Source: Streptomyces fructofermentans (GTDB lineage Bacteria > Actinomycetota > Actinomycetes > Streptomycetales > Streptomycetaceae). Taken from it: a stretch of 59,962 nt of DNA. The notes below the pieces were generated by a model. The model searched no databases. It was not told the origin of the DNA and saw nothing but the letters and a program-made list of their open reading frames with translations. The translations under genes were made by a program, and so were the position numbers. Position 1 is the stretch's first letter, and each line of letters begins with the position of its first letter. Location: assembly GCF_014651055.1 (NCBI RefSeq), contig NZ_BMWD01000032.1:25949-85910 (forward strand). The letters run 5' to 3'. Positions 54,109-59,962 of the stretch are shown piece after piece.

Positions 54109-55521
54109 ATGAACGACACTCCGGGCTGGGCAGCGCCCGGATCTGCCCCCTCCGACGGGCAGAACGGACAGGAGCCGCCGGCCTCCGGCCCCTCCCAACC
54201 CGCGGACCAGCCGGGTCAGACCGGCACACCTCCGTCCGGCCCAGGCCCGAAGTGGTCCAAGGAGCAGCCTCCGCCGGCCCAGTGGCCCGCCCCCGGCGGA
54301 CCCCAGGGCGCCCCGCCCCAGGCCCCACCACCGCCTCCGCCCGGCCCCGGCTGGGGAGGACAGCCGCCCACCGGCCCCGGCGGCTACGGCGGCCCGGGCG
54401 GCTACGGTCCCGGACCCGGTGGATACGGTCCCGGGCCCGGCCAGTACGGCGGCCCCGGCGGATACGGCTACGGTCCCGGCCCCGGTGGGCACCCCGGCTG
54501 GGGCGGCGGCTGGGGCGGTCCCCCGCCCGCGGCCAAGCCCGGAGTGATCCCGCTGCGCCCGCTCGGTGTCGGCGAGATCCTCGACGGCGCCGTCTCGACG
54601 ATGCGGACCTACTGGCGCACGGTCCTCGGCATCTCGCTGACCGTCGCCGTCGTCACTCAGATCGCCGTGATCCTGCTCCAGGGCCTCGTCCTCGACAACA
54701 GCACGACCGCGGACACCCTCAACGACCCCGACGCCACCGTCGACGAGCTGACCCGCGCACTCGGGGACACCGTGATCGGCTCCGGCGCCGTGCTGCTGAT
54801 CACCCTGCTCGGCACGATCGTCGCCACCGCCCTGCTCACGACCGTGACCAGCCGCGCCGTACTCGGCAAGTCGGTCACCACCGCGGAAGCCTGGAGCGAC
54901 GCCCGACCGCAGCTCCTCAAGCTGCTCGGCCTCACCCTGCTGCTCCCGCTCATCGCCTCCGCGGCCGTCGTCGTGGGCATCCTGCCGGGCATCCTGCTGG
55001 GCCTCGCGGGCGGCGGCGACGGAGCCGTCGCGCTCGCGGCCCTCGGCGGTCTGGCCGGCGGCCTCGTCGCGCTGTGGCTCATGATCCGCTTCTCGCTGGC
55101 CTCCCCCGCCCTGATGCTGGAGAAGCAGGGCATCCTCAAGTCGCTCACCCGCTCCACCAAGCTGGTGCGCGGCTCCTGGTGGCGGGTCTTCGGCATCCAG
55201 CTGCTCGCGACGATCATCGCGAACATCGTCGCGTCGATCATCGTGATCCCGTTCGCCGTCCTCGCCTCCGCGGTGAGCGGCAACGGGATGTCGAGCTTCC
55301 TCGACGCCGGCGCCGGCGACCTCGGCTGGACGTTCCTCGTGGTCAGCGGCATCGGATCGGTGATCGGCGCGATGCTCACGTTCCCGATCACCGCGGGCGT
55401 CACCGTGCTCCTCTACATCGACCAGCGCATCCGCCGCGAGGCCCTCGACCTCGACCTGGCCCGCGCGGCCGGTGTCCAGGGCTACGGCACCGGCGTCCCG
55501 GGCCCGACCCCGGGGAGCTGA
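54109..55521 (+). CDS. Polytopic membrane protein with Pro/Gly-rich N-terminal tail
   Basis: A 470-residue membrane protein. The first 140 residues are a Pro/Gly/Gln-rich cytoplasmic tail with repeated G-G-Y-G-P-G-P units. The rest holds about six helices and, near residue 150, the conserved R-P-L-G-V-G-E-I-L-D-G-A of the glycerophosphoryl-diester-phosphodiesterase membrane-domain type found in actinobacteria. No phosphodiesterase catalytic domain is attached. The ATG has AAGGAG 7-8 nt upstream. It leads a five-gene operon ending with DUF58; its role is unknown, probably structural or envelope-related. Confidence 0.82.
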   Translation: MNDTPGWAAPGSAPSDGQNGQEPPASGPSQPADQPGQTGTPPSGPGPKWSKEQPPPAQWPAPGGPQGAPPQAPPPPPPGPGWGGQPPTGPGGYGGPGGYGPGPGGYGPGPGQYGGPGGYGYGPGPGGHPGWGGGWGGPPPAAKPGVIPLRPLGVGEILDGAVSTMRTYWRTVLGISLTVAVVTQIAVILLQGLVLDNSTTADTLNDPDATVDELTRALGDTVIGSGAVLLITLLGTIVATALLTTVTSRAVLGKSVTTAEAWSDARPQLLKLLGLTLLLPLIASAAVVVGILPGILLGLAGGGDGAVALAALGGLAGGLVALWLMIRFSLASPALMLEKQGILKSLTRSTKLVRGSWWRVFGIQLLATIIANIVASIIVIPFAVLASAVSGNGMSSFLDAGAGDLGWTFLVVSGIGSVIGAMLTFPITAGVTVLLYIDQRIRREALDLDLARAAGVQGYGTGVPGPTPGS

Positions 55522-55525
55522 CGGA

Positions 55526-56302
55526 GTGGGTCCGGCCGGGGGAGTTCTCACAGCGATACGCACGCTGCCGCACACCGACGGCACAGTGCTGCGCTCGCTG
55601 CCGCGCGCCGACGGCGAACCACCGGTGTCGATCCCGCGCGACCCCGCACGGGAAGCGGCCCGGCGCGAGCTGTCCGAGCGGATGTACCACGAGAACGACC
55701 CCGGCCTGTTCCGGCGGGCCCTCGACGCCTTCTGGGAGTGGCTGGACGGACTCTTCGGCGCCGCCTCGGCGGCGACACCGGGCGGCATGCTCGGCCTGCT
55801 CGTCGTCGTCCTGGCTGCCGCGGCCCTCATCGGTGCCCTGTGGTGGCGGCTCGGCACCCCGCGCCTCAGTCCGGTGTCGGCGGCCGCGCTCTTCGACGAC
55901 CGGCCGCGCACAGCGGCCGAACACCGCGCCGCAGCCGAGGCACACGCGGCCCAGGGCCACTGGAACCAGGCCGTCCAGGAACGCATGCGTGCCGTCGTCC
56001 GCTCCCTGGAGGAACGCGCCCTGCTCGACCCGCGTCCCGGCCGCACCGCCGACGAGGCGGCGGCCGAGGCCGGCCGGAGCCTCCCCGCCCACACGGACCG
56101 ACTGCGCACCGCGGCACGGGACTTCGACGACATCACGTACGGCGGGCGAACCGCCGACCGGGGAACGTACCAACGCCTGACCGACCTCGACCGCGACCTC
56201 GAACGCACCAGACCGGTCCTCGCGAGCAGTACCCGAAACACAACCAACACAACCAACACAGCCAACACGGCCCACGCCGCCCACCGAGGGGCCGCCGAGT
56301 GA
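55526..56302 (+). CDS. DUF4129 membrane protein
   Basis: A 258-residue single-pass membrane protein. A short extracytoplasmic or cytoplasmic N-terminal part contains R-R-E-L-S-E-R-M-Y-H-E-N-D-P, a membrane helix lies near 85-108, and the DUF4129 region follows (R-A-V-V-R-S-L-E-E-R-A-L-L-D, G-R-T-A-D-E-A-A). The tail is an Asn/Thr run from ACAACCAAC-type micro-repeats. GTG 55526 has GGGGAG upstream and lies 4 nt after the previous stop. It overlaps the DUF4350 gene (GTGA). DUF4129 proteins usually accompany MoxR and DUF58 proteins; function is unknown. Confidence 0.85.
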   Translation: MGPAGGVLTAIRTLPHTDGTVLRSLPRADGEPPVSIPRDPAREAARRELSERMYHENDPGLFRRALDAFWEWLDGLFGAASAATPGGMLGLLVVVLAAAALIGALWWRLGTPRLSPVSAAALFDDRPRTAAEHRAAAEAHAAQGHWNQAVQERMRAVVRSLEERALLDPRPGRTADEAAAEAGRSLPAHTDRLRTAARDFDDITYGGRTADRGTYQRLTDLDRDLERTRPVLASSTRNTTNTTNTANTAHAAHRGAAE

Positions 56303-57495
56303 CCACGGGGGCCACCACCCTGCCGTCCACCTCCACCTCCCCCACCGCCCGCCGGCTGTGGGCCCGGTCGCGCGGTGTACTGCTCGCTGCCGTGGTCCTC
56401 CTCGCGGCGGCCGTCGCCATGGCAGTGGTCCGCTCGGGCGACCGCCACGACAACCTCGATCCGCGCTCGGCCGACCCGTACGGCAGCCGCGCCGTCGCCG
56501 AACTCCTCGCCGACCAGGGCGTGTCCACACGCGTCGTCACCACCCTCGACGAGGCGGCCGACGCCGCAGGGCCGGACACGACCCTCCTGGTCGCACGCCC
56601 CGACCTCCTGACCGACCGCCAGCAGACGCGACTGCGGTCCGCACTCCGCACCTCCGACGGCCGCACCGTGCTGGTCGCCCCCGCGACCCCGTCCGTCGCG
56701 ACCCTCGCACCCGGCGTCACGGCCGCCCCGGCGCCCGCGTCCGACACCACGCTTCCGCCGGACTGCGAACTCCCGGCCGCCCGACGGGCAGGCACCGCCG
56801 ACACGGGCCGCGTCCGCTACACCACGGAAGCCCTCGACGCGGACTCCTGCTACCCGAGCGACGGCCTGCCCACCCTGCTGCGTCTCCCGGCGGCCGAGGG
56901 GAAGGGCGACACCGTCGTCCTCGGCGCCCCCGACATCCTCCTCAACGACCACCTCGACAAGCGGGGCAACGCCTCGCTCGCCCTCCAACTCCTCGGCTCC
57001 CGCCCCCATCTGGTCTGGTACCTCCCCTCGCTGTCCGACGACTCGGCCACCGACACGGGCGACCGCAGCTTCGTCGACCTGATCCCCCCGGGCTGGCTCT
57101 GGGGCACACTGCAGCTCTTCTTCGCCGCGCTGCTGGCAGCCCTCTGGCGTGCCCGCCGCCTCGGCCCGCTCGTCCCCGAACGGCTCCCTGTCGCGATCCG
57201 CGCCTCCGAGACCGTCGAAGGACGCGCCCGCCTCTACTCCAAGGCCCGCGCACGCGACCGCGCCGCCTCGGCCCTGCGCTCCACGACCCGCATCCGCCTC
57301 GCCCCCCTCGTCGGCGTCTCCCCCACTCAGGCACACGCGCCCGAGGCCCTGCTCCCCGCCCTGTCCACCCGGATCCACCGGGAAGGACAGCCCCTGCACT
57401 CGCTCCTCTTCGGGCCGCCACCGCACGACGACGCAGCCCTCATCGCACTCGCCGACCAACTCGACGCCCTCGAAAGTGAGGTACGCCGTCCATGA
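56299..57495 (+). CDS. DUF4350 membrane-anchored protein
   Basis: A 398-residue protein with a membrane helix near 28-48, an extracytoplasmic body (50-265) containing the DUF4350 start (D-P-R-S-A-D-P-Y-G-S-R-A-V-A-E-L-L), then a second helix near 270-290 (W-G-T-L-Q-L-F-F-A-A-L-L). A basic C-terminal region follows. GTG 56299 overlaps the DUF4129 stop, and its own end overlaps the moxR start (ATGA), so the operon is tightly coupled. In M. tuberculosis an equivalent gene precedes moxR2 (recalled). Confidence 0.85.
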   Translation: MTTGATTLPSTSTSPTARRLWARSRGVLLAAVVLLAAAVAMAVVRSGDRHDNLDPRSADPYGSRAVAELLADQGVSTRVVTTLDEAADAAGPDTTLLVARPDLLTDRQQTRLRSALRTSDGRTVLVAPATPSVATLAPGVTAAPAPASDTTLPPDCELPAARRAGTADTGRVRYTTEALDADSCYPSDGLPTLLRLPAAEGKGDTVVLGAPDILLNDHLDKRGNASLALQLLGSRPHLVWYLPSLSDDSATDTGDRSFVDLIPPGWLWGTLQLFFAALLAALWRARRLGPLVPERLPVAIRASETVEGRARLYSKARARDRAASALRSTTRIRLAPLVGVSPTQAHAPEALLPALSTRIHREGQPLHSLLFGPPPHDDAALIALADQLDALESEVRRP

Positions 57496-58493
57496 TGGAC
57501 CCGACCACTGACAACGCCGCGTACACCGGGGGGACCGGGGACGCAGCCGGCGCCCGCGCCTCCCTGGAAGCCCTGCGCGCCGAGATCGCCAAAGCCGTGG
57601 TCGGCCAGGACGCGGCCGTGACCGGGCTGGTCGTCGCCCTGCTCTGCCGCGGGCACGTCCTCCTCGAAGGAGTCCCGGGCGTCGCCAAGACCCTGCTCGT
57701 GCGGACCCTCGCGTCCGCACTCGAACTGGACACCAAGCGCGTCCAGTTCACCCCCGACCTGATGCCCGGCGACATCACGGGCTCCCTGGTCTACGACGCC
57801 CGCACCGCCGAGTTCTCCTTCCAGCCCGGCCCGGTCTTCACGAACCTCCTCCTCGCGGACGAGATCAACCGCACCCCTCCCAAGACCCAGTCCGCGCTCC
57901 TCGAAGCCATGGAGGAACGCCAGGTCACGGTCGACGGAACCCCGCGTCCGCTCCCTGAGCCCTTCCTGGTCGCGGCGACCCAGAACCCGGTCGAGTACGA
58001 GGGCACCTACCCCCTCCCGGAAGCCCAACTGGACCGCTTCCTGCTGAAACTGACGATCCCGCTCCCCTCGCGCCAGGACGAGATCGGCGTCCTGACCCGC
58101 CATGCCGAAGGCTTCAACCCGCGCGACCTGCGCGCTGCGGGCGTACGCCCCGTCGCCGACCCCGAAGACCTCGAAGCGGCCCGCACGGCAGTCGCCAAGA
58201 CCTCCGTGTCCCCCGACATCACCGCCTACGTGGTGGACATCTGCCGCGCCACCCGCGAGTCGCCCTCCCTCACCCTCGGGGTCTCCCCTCGCGGCGCGAC
58301 CGCCCTCCTCTCCACAGCCCGCGCCTGGGCCTGGCTGACCGGCCGCGACTATGTCATCCCTGACGACGTGAAAGCACTCGCCCTGCCCACACTCCGCCAC
58401 CGCGTCCAACTCCGCCCGGAGGCCGAGATGGAGGGCGTGACGGCGGACTCCGTCATCAACGCGATCCTGTCCCACGTCCCCGTACCGCGCTGA
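57492..58493 (+). CDS. MoxR-family AAA+ ATPase
   Basis: A 333-residue AAA+ chaperone-like ATPase. Walker A G-V-P-G-V-A-K-T (about 59-66), Walker B L-L-A-D-E-I-N-R, sensor A-A-T-Q-N-P-V-E-Y-E-G-T-Y-P-L-P-E-A-Q-L (split here by the family's Q-N-P-x-E motif) and a C-terminal lid domain are all visible. MoxR proteins work with von Willebrand-factor-type partners; here the partner is the overlapping DUF58 gene. ATG 57492 overlaps the preceding stop; an ATG 3 nt later is equally possible. Confidence 0.93.
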   Translation: MMDPTTDNAAYTGGTGDAAGARASLEALRAEIAKAVVGQDAAVTGLVVALLCRGHVLLEGVPGVAKTLLVRTLASALELDTKRVQFTPDLMPGDITGSLVYDARTAEFSFQPGPVFTNLLLADEINRTPPKTQSALLEAMEERQVTVDGTPRPLPEPFLVAATQNPVEYEGTYPLPEAQLDRFLLKLTIPLPSRQDEIGVLTRHAEGFNPRDLRAAGVRPVADPEDLEAARTAVAKTSVSPDITAYVVDICRATRESPSLTLGVSPRGATALLSTARAWAWLTGRDYVIPDDVKALALPTLRHRVQLRPEAEMEGVTADSVINAILSHVPVPR

Positions 58494-59803
58494 TGGCCCT
58501 CACCGGACGCACCGCACTCCTGGCCGCGCTCGGCTCCCTCCCCGTGGGCATCTGGGAGCCGAGCTGGACGGGCATCCTCGCGGTGAACACCCCTCTGGCC
58601 CTCGCCTGCGCCTGCGACTTCGCCCTGGCAGCCCCGGTACGCCGCCTCGGCCTGAGCCGCTCCGGCGACTCCACGGCCCGTCTCGGCGAGACCGCCGACG
58701 TCACACTCACCGTCACCAACCCGTCCCGACGCCCCCTGCGCGCCCGCATCCGCGACGCCTGGCCGCCGAGCAGTTGGGAGCCCGGCACGGAAGTCGCCGC
58801 GTCCCGGCACCGGTTGACGGTCCCCGCCGGCGAACGCCGCCGAGTCACCACCCGTCTGCGCCCCACCCGCCGCGGCGACCGCGTCGCGGACCGCGTCATC
58901 ATCCGCTCTTACGGGCCCCTCGGCCTGCTGAGCCGTCAGGGCAGCCACCAGGTCCCATGGACGGTCCGCGTCCTGCCGCCGTTCACCAGCCGCAAGCACC
59001 TGCCGTCGAAGCTGGCCCGCCTGCGCGAACTCGACGGCCGCACCAGCGTTCTGACACGCGGTGAGGGAACGGAGTTCGACAGCCTGCGCGAGTACGTCCC
59101 CGGGGACGACACCCGGTCCATCGACTGGCGCGCGACCGCCCGCCAGTCCGCGGTCGCCGTCCGCACCTGGCGACCCGAACGCGACCGCCACATCCTGCTG
59201 GTCCTCGACACCGGCCGCACCTCCGCAGGCCGTGTGGGTGACATCCCGCGTCTCGACGCCTCCATGGACGCCGCCCTCCTGCTGGCGGCACTCGCCTCCC
59301 GCGCCGGCGACCGCGTGGACCTGCTCGCCTACGACCGCCGGGTACGCGCCCTCGTACAGGGACGAGCCGCGGGCGATGTCCTTCCCTCCCTGGTCAACGC
59401 CATGGCACACCTCGAACCCGAGCTCCTGGAGATGGACGCCCGCGGCCTGGTGTCCACCGCGATGCGGACGGCCCCCCGCCACTCCCTGATCGTGCTGCTC
59501 ACCACGCTCGACGCGGCCCCGATCGAAGAAGGCCTACTCCCCGTCCTCTCCAGGCTCACCAAACGACACACCGTCGTCGTCGCCTCCGTGTCCGACCCGC
59601 ACATCGCGCGCATGTCGACGGCACGAGGAACCACGGACGCGGTGTACGAAGCCGCAGCGGCGGCACAGTCGCAGGCGGAACGCCATCGCACGGCAGAACA
59701 GCTTCGACGTCACGGAGTCACTGTCGTCGACGCGACCCCGGAAGCCCTCCCGCCTGCACTGGCCGACGCGTACTTGGCACTCAAGGCAGCAGGCCGTCTC
59801 TGA
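58493..59803 (+). CDS. DUF58 protein, VWA-like partner of MoxR
   Basis: A 436-residue protein with two N-terminal hydrophobic segments, then a beta-rich region (about 60-170) and the DUF58 signature F-D-S-L-R-E-Y-V-P-G-D-D-T-R-S-I-D-W-R-A-T-A-R near 190. The C-terminal part has a VWA-like fold with the L-V-L-D-T-G-R-T-S metal-site-like motif. The ATG overlaps the moxR stop (TGATG). In other bacteria such pairs assemble or activate envelope enzymes and transporters. The gene is last in the operon and points toward an rRNA operon on the opposite strand. Confidence 0.9.
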   Translation: MALTGRTALLAALGSLPVGIWEPSWTGILAVNTPLALACACDFALAAPVRRLGLSRSGDSTARLGETADVTLTVTNPSRRPLRARIRDAWPPSSWEPGTEVAASRHRLTVPAGERRRVTTRLRPTRRGDRVADRVIIRSYGPLGLLSRQGSHQVPWTVRVLPPFTSRKHLPSKLARLRELDGRTSVLTRGEGTEFDSLREYVPGDDTRSIDWRATARQSAVAVRTWRPERDRHILLVLDTGRTSAGRVGDIPRLDASMDAALLLAALASRAGDRVDLLAYDRRVRALVQGRAAGDVLPSLVNAMAHLEPELLEMDARGLVSTAMRTAPRHSLIVLLTTLDAAPIEEGLLPVLSRLTKRHTVVVASVSDPHIARMSTARGTTDAVYEAAAAAQSQAERHRTAEQLRRHGVTVVDATPEALPPALADAYLALKAAGRL

Positions 59804-59880
59804 AAACAGAGCGGACGAAGGGGCAAAGGGGCAAAGAGAAACGAAGACAACAAAAAAGAGAGCCGGACCGTAAACGCAGA

Positions 59881-59910
59881 AAAGCCCCCGCACCGAAGCG
59901 CGGGGGCTTT
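59881..59910. terminator. Bidirectional terminator between DUF58 operon and rRNA operon
   Basis: AAAGCCCCCGC (59881-59891) pairs perfectly with GCGGGGGCTTT (59900-59910) around an 8-nt loop. On the minus strand it is followed by TTTTCTGCG; on the plus strand the stem ends in CTTT and is followed by CCCATAT. It lies 14 nt beyond the 5S rRNA 3' end. Confidence 0.85.
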
Positions 59911-59923
59911 CCCATATAAAATT

Positions 59924-59962
59924 TGTTCGGCGGCGTCCTACTCTCCCACAGGGTCCCCCCTG
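59924..59962 (-). rRNA. rrf: 5S rRNA, 3' end only
   Basis: The last 39 bases are the complement of the Streptomyces 5S rRNA 3' end (reading C-A-G-G-G-G-G-G-A-C-C-C-T-G-T-G-G-G and ending G-C-C-G-C-C-G-A-A-C-A on the minus strand). The rest of the gene and the presumed 23S and 16S genes lie beyond the window. A terminator follows at 59881-59910. Confidence 0.95.

Noticed and set aside
53662..57720. 1352-codon minus-strand frame across the MoxR operon
   Set aside because: Gly/Arg/Ala-rich shadow of five coupled plus-strand genes.

Overview
The window is from a very GC-rich actinobacterium, almost certainly a Streptomyces. The evidence is extreme third-position GC bias, many GTG starts, apparent leaderless starts, and near-textbook Streptomyces versions of SecA, MtrA, HPF and 5S rRNA. 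The gene order recalls, from memory and without a search, the S. coelicolor segment running from pkaB/pkaA through gdhB, secA and mtrAB-lpqB to an rRNA operon. It is mostly core chromosome. I see no phage, integrase, insertion sequence, CRISPR array or tRNA.

Left part (1-11.97 kb): two membrane-anchored Ser/Thr kinases (pkaB, pkaA) are read leftwards. Divergent from them is a large protein fusing an FHA phosphothreonine-binding domain to an EssC/EccC-like FtsK ATPase. A sugar ABC importer operon follows (lipoprotein and two permeases, no ATPase). One permease carries a large extracellular beta-sandwich-like insertion.

Middle (12-31.6 kb): an envelope glycopolymer (teichoic-acid-like) locus. 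It has a GT2/CDP-glycerol-transferase fusion, a methyltransferase, a decayed but still open paralogue of the fusion, two polytopic membrane proteins, a GT2, galE, a TagGH/Wzm-Wzt type ABC exporter under a divergent TetR regulator, a GT4, and a second, longer GT2/CDP-glycerol-transferase fusion. Embedded in it are the ohr/ohrR peroxide pair, with a perfect operator palindrome, and a 73-residue free-standing PcrA/UvrD-type Tudor-like domain.

Right part (31.7-60 kb): the giant NAD-glutamate dehydrogenase, a HAD phosphatase and a DUF6912-like protein, an Rv3235-like protein, and secA, followed by a 4 x 37 bp perfect tandem repeat. Then come a GNAT, an AlkX/YcaQ-type DNA glycosylase, an orphan LuxR-type response regulator, long-form HPF, a ComF protein with two perfect DnaA boxes upstream, and the tightly packed mtnA-mtrA-mtrB-lpqB run. 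A five-gene membrane operon (membrane protein, DUF4129, DUF4350, MoxR, DUF58) ends tail-to-tail against an rRNA operon, of which only the 3' end of 5S rRNA is in the window.

Start codons were chosen from ribosome-binding sites, overlaps with upstream stops and family starts; several differ from the longest open frame. All domain and family calls are read by eye from the sequence; no database search was run.
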